This document shows, piece by piece, positions 1 through 7,878 of a stretch of 58,248 nucleotides of DNA (the first letter of the stretch is position 1; each line of letters begins with the position of its first letter). The translations under genes were made by a program, and so were the position numbers. The stretch covers positions 9,887-68,134 of the forward strand of contig CAZJQD010000020.1 in NCBI GenBank assembly GCA_964548165.1, given 5' to 3'. The notes under the pieces are model-generated. The model did not search any database and had not been told where the DNA came from. It worked only from the letters and a program-made list of their open reading frames with translations. The DNA is from CAZJQD01 sp964548165 [NCBI: uncultured bacterium]. GTDB lineage: Bacteria; UBA8481.

Positions 1-1016
1 GCCGCGACTGCCGTAGCGGCCGCGTCCGCGGCGTCCTGGATGGGAATGCCGATCGGCTTGGGCCTGAGAAACGCGCGCCAGCTGTCCGGGACTCGCGCGG
101 CCGCGTCGACGGAGGGACAGAGCGGACGCCAGGCACAGCGGCCGCAGGCCGCGGCTGACGGCGTCGCGGGAAACCGGTCGCGGTCCGCGTCGATGCCCTG
201 GTCGGATTCGGTGACGAGCGATCGGATCAGGGCGATATGCCCGGTCACGCGTTCGCGCAGGGCCTCGCGCTGGGAGGGTTCCGGCTCCCACTCGCGCACC
301 GTCATGTCCGTGAGCGTCACCTCCCGGACGACCACGGTGGGCAGGCTCCAGGTCTCGGCGGCGAAGATCGAGTAGAGGCCCAACTGGAGGCTGTGGCCCT
401 CGCCGTCCGTCTCGGTCTTTCCGGTCTTCCAGTCGACGATGACGGCTCGTCCCGGTTCATGCCAGGCCGCGTCCATCTTGATGTACACAGTGGCGTTCTC
501 GATGGTCAGCGTCAGGAGGTCCTCGAGGCTCAGCCACTTCTCGGGCGGAATGCCGCGGATCGTCTCCGCGATGGGGCTCGTGAGGAACCGATCGAGCATG
601 GCGTCGGCGTCCTCCACCAGTTTTTTCCAGGCGGCGTCGTCCACCTTCTCGTCGTAGAGGTGCTCGGCGAGCCCCGTGGCCTTGTTGTTGCCCTGCAGGA
701 GGCGCCCCTGCTTCGAGGCGCGAAAGCCGTCCCGGAACGCCTGGCGCAGGTCGGCCTTGAGGTCCTCGACCGGCGGATTCTCGCCGCGTCGCCACGATCG
801 GATGATGTGCTCTATGACGCCGTGCAGCACATCGCCACGCCACATCCAGCGATTCTGGACCTTGCCGAGGAGCCACGTCAGGCGCCGCTCCGATTCGGGA
901 TCGGTCTCGCGCCACCCGTTCCACCCGCCGAACTTCTTGTACCAATACTGGCGCGGGCAGGCCTCGTACGAGCGCATCGCGGTGTAGGACCAGGAGAGCT
1001 TGTTCTTGAGCGCCAT
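1..1016 (-). CDS. PD-(D/E)XK superfamily nuclease (RecB/Cas4-like), 3' end outside window
   Basis: Reading frame open from ATG at 1016 to the left edge of the window, at least 338 residues with no stop, so the C-terminus is missing. The N-terminus has the RecB-family pattern SYTAMRSYEACPRQYWYKK. Near residue 190 is VIVDWKTGK, the D...xK catalytic motif of PDDEXK_1 nucleases. One Cys at residue 20 and a C-terminal CGRCAWRPLC (Cys 291, 294, 300) reproduce the one-plus-three cysteine layout that holds a 4Fe-4S cluster in Cas4 and AddB. It is probably a single-strand or double-strand DNA exonuclease in repair. There is no CRISPR array or cas gene in the window, so a Cas4 role is not supported. 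It is divergent from the lipoprotein gene on its right. Confidence 0.85.
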   Translation of the reverse strand, partial: MALKNKLSWSYTAMRSYEACPRQYWYKKFGGWNGWRETDPESERRLTWLLGKVQNRWMWRGDVLHGVIEHIIRSWRRGENPPVEDLKADLRQAFRDGFRASKQGRLLQGNNKATGLAEHLYDEKVDDAAWKKLVEDADAMLDRFLTSPIAETIRGIPPEKWLSLEDLLTLTIENATVYIKMDAAWHEPGRAVIVDWKTGKTETDGEGHSLQLGLYSIFAAETWSLPTVVVREVTLTDMTVREWEPEPSQREALRERVTGHIALIRSLVTESDQGIDADRDRFPATPSAAACGRCAWRPLCPSVDAAARVPDSWRAFLRPKPIGIPIQDAADAAATAVA

Positions 1017-1157
1017 GGGCCGATGATCGCGGAAACCGCGCGCAATCACAAGGTATTGAAGTCCCTGGCCACCCGGCATTCCGCTCCTGGGGAACGGGGG
1101 CCTGTCATGGTGGCGTGGGGCGTTGCGGGGACCGCGCCGCGGAGATACCATTCCGGC

Positions 1158-1649
1158 ATGAATTGTCGCCCCTACCCCTTGCTGATCGTTGTCGGCTTGT
1201 ATGCCTCGTGGGGTGTCGCCTGCGGACGCATGCCGCAGGCAGAGACCGCGGCCACGCCCCGGGTTCCCGCCGCGGACACGACCGCGGTGATGATGGACGA
1301 AGGCTCAAGTGAGTCCGCCGTTGCCGGTCAGCTCGCGGTCGCCCTCGACGGCGACGTGACCCATCTTGGGGATACGCGCTACCAGGCCGTCGGTCCCGAG
1401 CTACGATGCTCGGCGATGCTCCTGCCGGATGATGGCGGTCCGCCTGTGCCCGCGACGAGCCTGGTGGAATGGAAGGTCCTTCCGGAGAGCGGGGGCTCCT
1501 TTTCCATCGGAGCCCAGGGTGCCTACTTCCTTCCCGCGTCGACGGGTGTTGTGATTATCCACGCGGAGCTGCCCGGCGCGGCCGGGGCGCGGCGAAGCCC
1601 GGGGCTCAGCCTCTCGGTTTCTTCTTCCGGTCCCTCGCCAGGGGCGTAA
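1158..1649 (+). CDS. putative small lipoprotein, unknown function
   Basis: 163 residues. The start ATG at 1158 is chosen because it begins a signal peptide: a hydrophobic stretch LLIVVGLYASWGVAC ends in a lipobox-like GVAC at Cys 22. The frame is open further upstream but would put this peptide in the middle of a protein and overlap the nuclease gene on the other strand. The mature part is small and beta-rich in appearance (VEWKVLPESGGSFSIG, GVVIIHAELPG), reminiscent of a single Ig-like domain. The 3' end overlaps the tail of the convergent rpiB gene by 44 bp. I do not recognise a family. An export role is inferred only from the signal sequence. Confidence 0.55.
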   Translation: MNCRPYPLLIVVGLYASWGVACGRMPQAETAATPRVPAADTTAVMMDEGSSESAVAGQLAVALDGDVTHLGDTRYQAVGPELRCSAMLLPDDGGPPVPATSLVEWKVLPESGGSFSIGAQGAYFLPASTGVVIIHAELPGAAGARRSPGLSLSVSSSGPSPGA

Positions 1650-2175
1650 GCAGAACGCCGGCGCCCTCCGCGAGCGCCGGATCGCGCGCGAGGTCGGCAT
1701 CGGTCACGAGTCGACGCCCCGGGGTCTTTCCGGAGTGGCGCTTCTCGATCGCGGTCACCATGTCGATGCGGCGCTGGTACTTGCCCCCGAGGAAGTTGGT
1801 GCGCAGCCAGAGCTCGACGAGCGTCCGGGCGGTGTCGGCGTCGACGACCTTCGCGCCGAAGCAGATGACGTTGGCGTCGCTGTGCTCGCGGCTGATCGTC
1901 GCGGTGAAGGCGTCGTGGACGACGGAGGCCCGAACGCCGGGGATCTTGTTGGCGCACATGGCGGAGGGTGACCCGGCGCCGTCGATACAGACGCCGCGAT
2001 CCGCCGCCTTCAAGGCGACCGCGCGGCCCACGTCCTCGGCCGACCGCGGGAAGTCGTAGGACTCGGGGCTGTAACACCCGACGTCCGTGACCTCGTGCCC
2101 CAGCCCCTTCAGGTAGCGGATGAGCTCCATCTTGTGGACGAACCCGCCGTGGTCGCTGCCGATCGCAATCCTCAT
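1606..2175 (-). CDS. rpiB: ribose-5-phosphate isomerase B family (RpiB/LacA/LacB)
   Basis: 189 residues starting MRIAIGSDHGGF, the family signature. RpiB interconverts ribose 5-phosphate and ribulose 5-phosphate in the pentose phosphate pathway. SHARED family features are the SDHGG loop, the ANK-x-PGVRA segment and the SREHSDANVICFG segment. The usual catalytic Cys of the ICGTG loop is replaced: here the loop is CIDGAGSPSAMCANK, with Asp at the Cys position and no Glu at the alternative base position used by mycobacterial RpiB. It may therefore belong to a subfamily with a different base or substrate. The C-terminus carries a basic tail (RDRKKKPRG) beyond the usual 145-150 residue core. A longer upstream frame exists but ATG 2175 matches the family start and has a -10-like element 7 nt before it. 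Confidence 0.85.
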   Translation of the reverse strand: MRIAIGSDHGGFVHKMELIRYLKGLGHEVTDVGCYSPESYDFPRSAEDVGRAVALKAADRGVCIDGAGSPSAMCANKIPGVRASVVHDAFTATISREHSDANVICFGAKVVDADTARTLVELWLRTNFLGGKYQRRIDMVTAIEKRHSGKTPGRRLVTDADLARDPALAEGAGVLLTPLARDRKKKPRG

Positions 2176-2182
2176 GCGCGAG

Positions 2183-2212
2183 AGCCTACCAGAACGGGGG
2201 GCAGGCTGCCAC
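2183..2212 (-). promoter_or_regulatory. putative leaderless promoter of rpiB
   Basis: On the minus strand, an extended -10 TGGTAGGCT has its hexamer TAGGCT at 2183-2188, 7 nt before the rpiB ATG. GTGGCA at 2207-2212, 18 bp further up, matches four of six -35 consensus positions. No Shine-Dalgarno fits between. The surrounding 18 bp (2196-2213) recurs with one change upstream of the phosphohexomutase gene at 50647-50664. Confidence 0.4.
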
Positions 2213-2249
2213 AGGACCCGCGTCCCTGGAAACCCGGAGAATCCATCCA

Positions 2250-2262
2250 CAGATTTCGCAGA
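2250..2262 (+). repeat. intergenic repeat copy, CAGATTTCGCAGA
   Basis: The 13-mer CAGATTTCGCAGA in the rpiB / zinc-ribbon spacer is identical to 55689-55701, between queA and the GAF sensor gene. The flanks are also alike (ATCC-x-CAG before it). Two intergenic copies suggest a dispersed repeat, but the shared core is short. Confidence 0.4.
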
Positions 2263-2337
2263 TTGCGCGGATGGGCCGTGGGCCCGGCTGAGCCCGAGGG
2301 TCTCCATTCGTGGTTCGAATTTTCGGGTGGTTGAGGC

Positions 2338-2343
2338 TAGTAT
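2338..2343 (+). promoter_or_regulatory. putative -10 element of the zinc-ribbon gene
   Basis: TAGTAT (four of six matches to TATAAT) ends 6 nt before ATG 2350, which would place the transcript start at or next to the start codon. No convincing -35 is visible. Confidence 0.3.
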
Positions 2344-2349
2344 GAGGGC

Positions 2350-2643
2350 ATGCTCATCTGCTGGAACTGCGGGAAGGAGACCGATGTCTTCGAGAGGCCG
2401 GCGCGGGCCGATTCCTGTCCGCATTGCCGCGCCGACCTGAAGTCCTGTCGCGGCTGCCGGTTCCATGATCGCTCCGCGGCGGGGGAGTGTACGGAGAAGC
2501 AGGCGGAGCCGCCCGCGGATCGGACGGTCGCGAATTTCTGCGATTTCTTCGTGGTGCGGCCGGCTCCCGGGGGCGGCGGCCAGCCGGCGGCGGGCGGCAA
2601 GGATTCCGCGCGGTCCGCCTTCGACAAGCTCTTCGGCAAGTAG
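2350..2643 (+). CDS. small zinc-ribbon protein, unknown function
   Basis: 97 residues with eight cysteines in ordered pairs: C4-x2-C7, C23-x2-C26, C33-x2-C36, then H39, C47 and C64. The first two pairs resemble a rubredoxin-type zinc ribbon and the later ones could bind a second metal. The C-terminus is a Gly/Ala-rich linker followed by a short helix (SAFDKLFGK). Start ATG 2350 has no usable Shine-Dalgarno but TAGTAT lies 6 nt upstream, so the mRNA may be leaderless. Small Cys-rich proteins of this layout are common in bacteria as uncharacterised genes. No function can be assigned. Confidence 0.7.
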   Translation: MLICWNCGKETDVFERPARADSCPHCRADLKSCRGCRFHDRSAAGECTEKQAEPPADRTVANFCDFFVVRPAPGGGGQPAAGGKDSARSAFDKLFGK

Positions 2644-2921
2644 GGCCTTAAATCAAAAATCCCGCGATGCCGTAGAGCGCCGTCTAGTCTGGACCCTGTT
2701 TATAACAGGTGGGAGCCCCGAGAGCAGTTCGGCTTACCTCCGGACGAATCCGGCGGCGTCACGTCCCCGCGCAGCAGGCCCCCGTCCACACGAAGTGTTG
2801 GGCCAGATAACAAGCACCCTGCGAACAACGCAGGACACGATTATTATGGCTCCGTCTTCGCGAAACTCTCAAGGGGGATTCTCGGCGAGCGCGCGAAAAA
2901 AGGCGTGTATTCTTCCACCCT

Positions 2922-3791
2922 GTGGGTATCTCGCTCGCCGCCGCCACCGCGGTCCTCTTCGGGCTGAACGCCCTCCCGGCACGCGCTCTCCGCCGGCGGG
3001 GATGGAACGAATTCCAGGTCGCGTGGGTGAACACCGCCGTGGGCCTCGTTCCGCTCCTCCTGGCGGCCTGGGCCTGGGGAGGAGGCGTCCTTCGCCCCGG
3101 CTTCTTCGCCTCCCTGGCTCTCGGCGTGGCCGGCAACATGCTGGCCTTCACCCTCTATTACCGCGCGCTCGGCATCGGCGAGCTCTCTATTGTCCTCCCG
3201 CTGGTCTCGATCTCGCCGCTCTTCATGCTCGTGACTTCGCGGGTCATGATCGGCGAGCGCATCCCGCCGGCGGGCGCTCTCGGCGTCGTGCTCATCGTCC
3301 TTGGCGCGTGGTTCCTGGGGGCGGCCCGCGACCGCGCGAGCCTCCTGGCCCCGCTTCGGGCGCTCTGGCGCGATCCCGCGGCCCGCATCGCCGTCTTCGT
3401 CGCCTTCATCTGGTCGATCACCTCCAACATCGACAAGCAATGCGTGGCCGCCAGCGACTCCTTCACCTATCCCGCCATCTTCTCCGCCGTGACGACCCTG
3501 GCCTACGCTCCGCTGGCGTGGCGCCGGGACCGCGGCGAGGCGATGCGCCAAGCCTCGTCGTCCACTCTGGGCCTGGGCCTGATGCTTGGTCTTCTTCATT
3601 CGGGGATGATCCTCTGCCAGATGAACGCCCTGGGCTACCTGCCGGTTCCCTACGTGATTGCCGTCAAGCGCTCGGGCCTGCTCGTCGGCGTCCTGGCGGG
3701 CTGGTGGCGGAAGGAACCGGGGATTGCCTGGCGCCTGGCGGGCGCGGTCATCATCCTGTCGGGAGTTGTCATCCTGCTGGGCCAAGGGTAG
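2922..3791 (+). CDS. EamA/DMT-family transporter
   Basis: 289 residues, almost entirely hydrophobic, with about ten membrane helices arranged as two EamA repeats: residues 1-140 and 145-289 with a basic cytoplasmic connector (LRALWRDPAAR) between. The signature ALGIGELSIVLPLVSISPLF in the first repeat and ALGYLPVPYVIAVKRSGLL in the second is typical of the drug/metabolite transporter superfamily. The length matches the family. The substrate cannot be inferred. Start GTG 2922 gives a complete first helix; TATTCT 9 nt upstream could be a -10 for a nearly leaderless message. The cyclophilin gene follows after 39 bp. Confidence 0.85.
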   Translation: MGISLAAATAVLFGLNALPARALRRRGWNEFQVAWVNTAVGLVPLLLAAWAWGGGVLRPGFFASLALGVAGNMLAFTLYYRALGIGELSIVLPLVSISPLFMLVTSRVMIGERIPPAGALGVVLIVLGAWFLGAARDRASLLAPLRALWRDPAARIAVFVAFIWSITSNIDKQCVAASDSFTYPAIFSAVTTLAYAPLAWRRDRGEAMRQASSSTLGLGLMLGLLHSGMILCQMNALGYLPVPYVIAVKRSGLLVGVLAGWWRKEPGIAWRLAGAVIILSGVVILLGQG

Positions 3792-3830
3792 GATCGCACC
3801 CCATGATCACTCTTGCCTGGAGGTCTTCGC

Positions 3831-4529
3831 GTGCGTCCCTCGTTCGTTCTTTTGCCGGTCCTCGTTCTCTTTGTCCTCCTGTCGTTGCCCGCGGAGGCCG
3901 CGGCCGCGCGGCCCACGTCGGCGCCGGTCGCTAGGCCCGTGCATACACTGACCGACGCCACCCTCCTCGACGCGCGTTTCGCCGGCGTCCTGGAGACGGG
4001 GGTCGAGTATCGGGCCGTCATCGAGATGGAGAACGGGAAGAAGATCGAGATCGTCTTCTTTCCCGAGACCGCGCCCAATCACGTCGCGAACTTCGTCTCG
4101 CTGGCTCGGAACGGCTACTACAACGGGATTACCTTTCATCGCGTGATCCCGGGCTTCATGGCGCAGGGCGGCGATCCCACCGGCACGGGCGCCGGTGGCC
4201 CCGGATACACGATCAAGGCCGAGTTCTCCGCCACGAAGCACGTGCGCGGTACCGTCTCGATGGCGCGAACCCCGGATCCGAACTCGGCCGGTTCGCAGTT
4301 CTTCATCTGCTTCGGCCCTCAAGCCTTTCTCGACGGGCAGTACACGGTCTTCGGCATCGTGGAGAAGGGCATGGACGTCGTCGACGCGTTCACGCCTCGT
4401 GACCCCCAGCGCGCTACGGCCCCTGGCGACGCCATGAAGACCGTGACCATCGTGGAGGTGCGCGACGCTCCGGCGCCCCCTCCCGCGCGCGCTCCGCGGA
4501 CCCGCAACCGTTCCAATCGTTCACGCTAA
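3831..4529 (+). CDS. secreted cyclophilin-type peptidyl-prolyl cis-trans isomerase
   Basis: 232 residues. Start GTG 3831 is preferred over an upstream TTG because GGAGG lies 7 nt before it and the frame then begins a clean signal peptide (FVLLPVLVLFVLLSLPAEAAA). The cyclophilin core runs from about residue 60 to 210 with the active-site motif FHRVIPGFMAQGGDPTGTG (catalytic Arg), then PNSAGSQFFI and FLDGQYTVFG. It is a periplasmic or surface foldase accelerating prolyl isomerisation. The C-terminus is Pro/Ala/Arg-rich (PPPARAPRTRNRSNRSR) and basic. It sits between a transporter and a sigma-factor operon, so the context adds little. Confidence 0.92.
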   Translation: MRPSFVLLPVLVLFVLLSLPAEAAAARPTSAPVARPVHTLTDATLLDARFAGVLETGVEYRAVIEMENGKKIEIVFFPETAPNHVANFVSLARNGYYNGITFHRVIPGFMAQGGDPTGTGAGGPGYTIKAEFSATKHVRGTVSMARTPDPNSAGSQFFICFGPQAFLDGQYTVFGIVEKGMDVVDAFTPRDPQRATAPGDAMKTVTIVEVRDAPAPPPARAPRTRNRSNRSR

Positions 4530-4648
4530 GGCGGCGAATACCAGGGGCTGGGCGCATGGTCTGCCCGGTTCCCTGAAAAATCCGTGAGTCCTGGCCTGGA
4601 CCCCATAAACCTTTCTTGTCCCCCTGCGTCCAAATCTTCAGACACAGC

Positions 4649-5278
4649 ATGGACGGAAGCGCCCTGAGGTTGGAGACGAAGAGCGAGACACCGGGTGAGA
4701 ATCCGGAGTCGACGGGCCAGGCCGACGCCTCGGATGGGTTTGCCTCGGATAGGCAAGTCCCGGACAGGCAAGCCTGGGACAAGCGCGCTTGGGAGCAGAG
4801 CGAGGAGTTTGCCGAGCTCTACCGCACCCATCGAGTCCAGCTCCACCGGCTCGCCCTTCGACTGACCGGGGAAGCGGACCGTGCGGAGGACATCGTCTCG
4901 GAGGCATTCCTTCGCGCGTGGCGGGCTTATGGGAAGTTTCGCGGCGAGGCCGCGTTCGGGACCTGGATGCATCGGATCCTGACGAACCTCGTCTACGACC
5001 GGCCCGCCCGACGCGAACTGGAGCTTCCCGAGCACCTGCCCGCGACCGGCGGACCCGATCCGCATGACCGGGCGGAGGCGTCGCTGGTGCGCGAGCGCAT
5101 CGACGAGGCCCTGGCGGTGCTGACTCCGTCCCAGCGGCAGGTCTTCCTGCTCCGGGAGCTGGAGGGAAAGAAGCATGCCGCGATCGGCGCGGCGCTGGGG
5201 ATTAGCGAGAGCACGTCGAAGGTGCATTACTTTCACGCGTTGAAGCGGCTGAGGGAGGAACTACATGACCTCGTGTGA
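4649..5278 (+). CDS. ECF-family RNA polymerase sigma factor
   Basis: 209 residues from ATG 4649. Sigma region 2 covers residues 50-115 (LYRTHRVQLHRLALRLTG, AEDIVSEAFLRAWRAYGKF) and region 4 covers 145-205 (LTPSQRQVFLLRELEGKKHA, ALGISESTSKVHYFHALKRL, the helix-turn-helix). It has no sigma 1.1 or region 3, as expected of the ECF group, but carries an unusually long polar N-terminal extension of about 45 residues rich in Ser, Asp and Gln. The start is uncertain: no good Shine-Dalgarno precedes this ATG. It overlaps the anti-sigma gene by 14 bp, so both are co-translated. Confidence 0.92.
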   Translation: MDGSALRLETKSETPGENPESTGQADASDGFASDRQVPDRQAWDKRAWEQSEEFAELYRTHRVQLHRLALRLTGEADRAEDIVSEAFLRAWRAYGKFRGEAAFGTWMHRILTNLVYDRPARRELELPEHLPATGGPDPHDRAEASLVRERIDEALAVLTPSQRQVFLLRELEGKKHAAIGAALGISESTSKVHYFHALKRLREELHDLV

Positions 5279-5786
5279 GGCAAAGACGGACGAGCACCTG
5301 CAGGCCGCCTTCGGAGCGATGCTCTCGGGGGACTTCACCCCCGAGGAGTTCCGGGTCGCGAATCGGCACCTGGGCGCGTGCGCGGCCTGCCGGCAGGAGT
5401 ACGGGACCCTGGCGGCGTTTCATACGAGGATGCGCGATGCCTACGGGGTGACCGAGGCCCGCGAGTCGCGCCTGGGCAGTCGCGGTCGCGTGTGGGGCGG
5501 ACTCGCCCTGGCGGCGTCGCTTCTCGTGGGGGTTGCGGTCTGGCAGGCGGCGCCCGATTCCGCGGTGATGACGGCTTCTCCCCAGGCCGTGGGTGTGACG
5601 ACGGTGGCTTCGAACGCGGAGGTCGGCTCGTTCGTGCCCACGACCGCGGATCCGGTTGCGGCCGCAACCGATCGACCAGAGCAGACCGACGCCGTGACGA
5701 TCTCCGCGGCGGACGACATGGACGTGAACCTGGATGAGATCACGGATGAGGAACTGGACCAGATCCTGTTTGAGCTCGGCGTTTGA
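5265..5786 (+). CDS. zinc-finger transmembrane anti-sigma factor
   Basis: 173 residues. The N-terminal cytoplasmic part has the anti-sigma zinc-finger signature H35-x3-C39-x2-C42 (HLGACAAC). One membrane segment lies at about 75-95 (GLALAASLLVGVAVW), followed by an 80-residue extracytoplasmic tail that ends in a strongly acidic patch (LDEITDEELDQILFEL). It starts inside the sigma-factor gene, so it is the likely cognate inhibitor of that sigma factor. The tail is the plausible sensor or protease-target region. The Spy-like gene follows after 25 bp. Confidence 0.88.
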   Translation: MTSCEAKTDEHLQAAFGAMLSGDFTPEEFRVANRHLGACAACRQEYGTLAAFHTRMRDAYGVTEARESRLGSRGRVWGGLALAASLLVGVAVWQAAPDSAVMTASPQAVGVTTVASNAEVGSFVPTTADPVAAATDRPEQTDAVTISAADDMDVNLDEITDEELDQILFELGV

Positions 5787-5811
5787 TCGGGCGGAAAGAG
5801 TGGAGACGACG

Positions 5812-6342
5812 ATGACGATGAAGACTTATGGAATGGTGGCGGCCCTGGTTGCGGCGGTGCTCATCGCGGCGCCGGCGGCCCAGGCGGAGCAGCCGGGGCG
5901 CTCGGGCAATCAGCAGAATGCGGAGCAGATGGGGGCGCGCCGAGCAGAGATGATGGCGCGTCAGCTCGGCCTGGATGACGCGACGAAGCAGAGGCTGGTG
6001 GCGGTCTTCGAGGCCCAGCAGGAGGAACGCAAGAGCCTCCAGGAGAAGCTCCAGGTCGAGATGCGGAAACTGCGCCAGCTCGTCCGGGACACGGCTTCGG
6101 CAGCATCGCTCAATGCCCAGCTCGATACGCTTCGCGGTATCCAGGGGCAGATGGCGAACCTCCAGGGCAAGGGCATGGACGAGATCCGCGCCATCCTCGG
6201 GCCGGAAAAGAGCGCCCGCGCCGTTCTGATGATGCAACAGCGGATGCAGAGCATGCGCGAGCAGGTTCGCGGCCGGCTCCAGGGAAACTCCGGCGGTCAG
6301 AACCGCGGCGGCCGCAACCGCGGCGGTAACGACGCGGACTGA
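5812..6342 (+). CDS. periplasmic Spy/CpxP-like helical protein
   Basis: 176 residues. ATG 5812 has GGAG 6 nt upstream and begins a signal peptide (MVAALVAAVLIAAPAAQA). The mature protein is predicted long-helical and rich in Gln, Met and Arg (QLGLDDATKQRLVAVFEAQQ, MRKLRQLVRD, AVLMMQQRMQSMREQV), as in Spy/CpxP chaperones and related periplasmic sensors, though no exact LTxxQ motif is visible. The C-terminus is a Gly/Asn/Arg-rich low-complexity tail. Being third in the sigma/anti-sigma operon and ahead of a terminator, it is probably an effector or feedback sensor of an envelope-stress response. Confidence 0.7.
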   Translation: MTMKTYGMVAALVAAVLIAAPAAQAEQPGRSGNQQNAEQMGARRAEMMARQLGLDDATKQRLVAVFEAQQEERKSLQEKLQVEMRKLRQLVRDTASAASLNAQLDTLRGIQGQMANLQGKGMDEIRAILGPEKSARAVLMMQQRMQSMREQVRGRLQGNSGGQNRGGRNRGGNDAD

Positions 6343-6360
6343 GCCAGTGCCGTTGATTTC

Positions 6361-6415
6361 ATAAGGTCGACCGAAGGCCCTTTCCTGGCGGGTTTAGGCC
6401 GGAGGGCGACCATAT
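6361..6415 (+). other. stem-loop in the 3' UTR of the sigma operon
   Basis: ATAAGGTCG at 6361-6369 pairs with CGACCATAT at 6407-6415 with one mismatch. The enclosed 37 nt contain two GGCC elements that could pair again. With the terminator at 6440-6472 this would form a folded RNA of about 110 nt, either the operon's 3' UTR or a small RNA. It does not match a riboswitch I know. Confidence 0.35.
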
Positions 6416-6439
6416 GAAAACTGATCTTCCGAACCCCCT

Positions 6440-6472
6440 GACCCGCGGGCGCCTGCTCGCGGGTCTTTTTTT
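6440..6472 (+). terminator. rho-independent terminator of the sigma operon
   Basis: A perfect 8-bp stem GACCCGCG / CGCGGGTC (6440-6447 and 6458-6465) with a 10-nt loop is followed by seven T residues (6466-6472). It lies about 100 bp after the Spy-like gene. Confidence 0.92.
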
Positions 6473-6494
6473 AGCCTGATGTATACATGAATCC

Positions 6495-6667
6495 CACCAC
6501 GGGGACCACGGAGACCACGGCATAAGGCGAAGAGGAAATCCGGACGGCAATGAGAGCCGCGCATGTTTACAGTCTGTCACTGACTCCATCGCCGCATTGG
6601 AATCGCCAAGATCTTGAATACTTGCCTTGTCTTGGCCTTCTCCGTGGTCTCTGTGGTCTCCGTGGTG
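6495..6667. repeat. 173-bp intergenic element with 26-bp inverted ends
   Basis: The left arm at 6495-6520 (starts CACCACGGGGACCACG) and the right arm at 6642-6667 (ends TGTGGTCTCCGTGGTG) are inverted copies matching at 24 of 26 positions. The two mismatches would be G-U pairs in a plus-strand RNA, so the helix could be uninterrupted. Each arm is itself made of a degenerate ACCACGGAG unit. There is no ORF inside. A second element of similar design but different sequence lies at 46101-46284. Together with the terminator it accounts for the 344-bp gap between the Spy-like gene and the decarboxylase gene. Confidence 0.75.
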
Positions 6668-6686
6668 AAGGCGAATGATGCGGGGG

Positions 6687-7868
6687 CTAGCGGCGGCGCG
6701 GGACCGTGGTGGGATTCCAGTCCGCGTGCGTCTCGTTGATGTGCACGACCTTGGCCGGGGGAAAGCCGTTGAACCAGGTGGAGGAGGCCGCGGAGTAGGC
6801 GCCGATATTCTCGCTGTAGACGAGGTCGCCGATCTCGAGGTCCGGGAGCTGCTCGGAGAGGGAGATCGTGTCGAGAGCGTCGCAGGTCGGGCCGAAGACG
6901 GCGGAGAGCCGCTTTGGCCCCTTCTTGAAGGCGCTCAGGTGGTACGTGCAGTGATCGAAGATGACACCCGAGAAGGTGTGATAGACGCCGTCGTTGATGT
7001 AGTAACAGCGCTTGTCGTTCCGGTCGGCCTTGCCGACAACCTTCGCGACGAGCGTGGCCGCGGTCGCCACGAGGAACCGCCCGGGCTCAGCGATGATCTC
7101 CACGTCGGGCGGGAAGAGCCGGTCGATCTCGGTGTTGAGCGTCTTGGCCAGTTCCTTCAGCGGGCGCACGTTGGCGTCATAGGGGGCCGGGAAGCCGCCG
7201 CCGATGTCGATGATGTTGAACTTCTCGAAGCCGCGCGCCTTGGCCTCGTGGTAGACCTCGGCCGCGAGCTGGAGCGCCAGGACGTAGTTGGAGAAGTTCG
7301 TCGTCTGGCTCCCGACGTGGAAGCTGAGGCCCTCCACGCCGAGCCCGGAGTCGCGGGCCTTCTCAATGAGGTTCACGGCCTCGCCCGGGTCACAGCCGAA
7401 CTTCGAGCTCAGCTCGACCATGGCGCCCGTGTTGGCCACCTTCAGGCGGAGCACCATGCCGGCGCGCGGCGCGTGCCGGGCAATCTTGAGGATCTCCTCC
7501 TCGTTGTCGAACGTCACGAGGGGCTTGTAGCGGTCGAGCTTCTCCAGGGTGTCGATGGGCTTGATAGGGTTGGCGTAGATGATCTTGTCCCAGATGAAGT
7601 CCTGGCGGACGCGCGCGGGGAGGCGCCGGATGTTGTCGTGGACGGTCTCAAACTCGGCCCAGGATGCGACGTCGAAACTGCATCCCTCGCGGTAGAGCGT
7701 CCGGACGATCCGGGGATCGGAGTTCGCCTTCACGGCGAAGTAGGCCTGGACGCGCGGGAGCCAGCGCTTGAACTCGGCGTAGTTCCGCCGCAGTTCCGCG
7801 TGATCGACGATGAAGAGCGGAGTCCCGTGTTCCCGGGCGAGATGCTGGAGCTTGCGCGGCGCGATCAT
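6687..7868 (-). CDS. PLP-dependent ornithine/diaminopimelate-type decarboxylase (alanine-racemase fold)
   Basis: 393 residues. The PLP lysine is K47 in YFAVKANSDP; other fold-type III landmarks are LSFHVGSQT, IIDIGGGFPAPYDAN, EPGRFLVATAATLV and FGPTCDALDTIS, whose Cys and Asp are the active-site residues contributed across the dimer in ornithine decarboxylases. The length and motifs fit bacterial eukaryotic-type ornithine/lysine decarboxylases, which make putrescine or cadaverine. It lies 10 bp downstream of the homospermidine synthase gene, which supports ornithine as substrate: putrescine made here would feed that enzyme. Carboxynorspermidine or diaminopimelate decarboxylase activity is less likely from the motifs. 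Confidence 0.85.
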   Translation of the reverse strand: MIAPRKLQHLAREHGTPLFIVDHAELRRNYAEFKRWLPRVQAYFAVKANSDPRIVRTLYREGCSFDVASWAEFETVHDNIRRLPARVRQDFIWDKIIYANPIKPIDTLEKLDRYKPLVTFDNEEEILKIARHAPRAGMVLRLKVANTGAMVELSSKFGCDPGEAVNLIEKARDSGLGVEGLSFHVGSQTTNFSNYVLALQLAAEVYHEAKARGFEKFNIIDIGGGFPAPYDANVRPLKELAKTLNTEIDRLFPPDVEIIAEPGRFLVATAATLVAKVVGKADRNDKRCYYINDGVYHTFSGVIFDHCTYHLSAFKKGPKRLSAVFGPTCDALDTISLSEQLPDLEIGDLVYSENIGAYSAASSTWFNGFPPAKVVHINETHADWNPTTVPRRR

Positions 7869-7878
7869 GGGTGGCCTC

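Noticed and set aside
1-1016. Cas4 and a CRISPR system
   Set aside because: The nuclease has Cas4-like cysteines, but there are no direct repeats with spacers or cas genes in the window, so a repair nuclease is the simpler reading.
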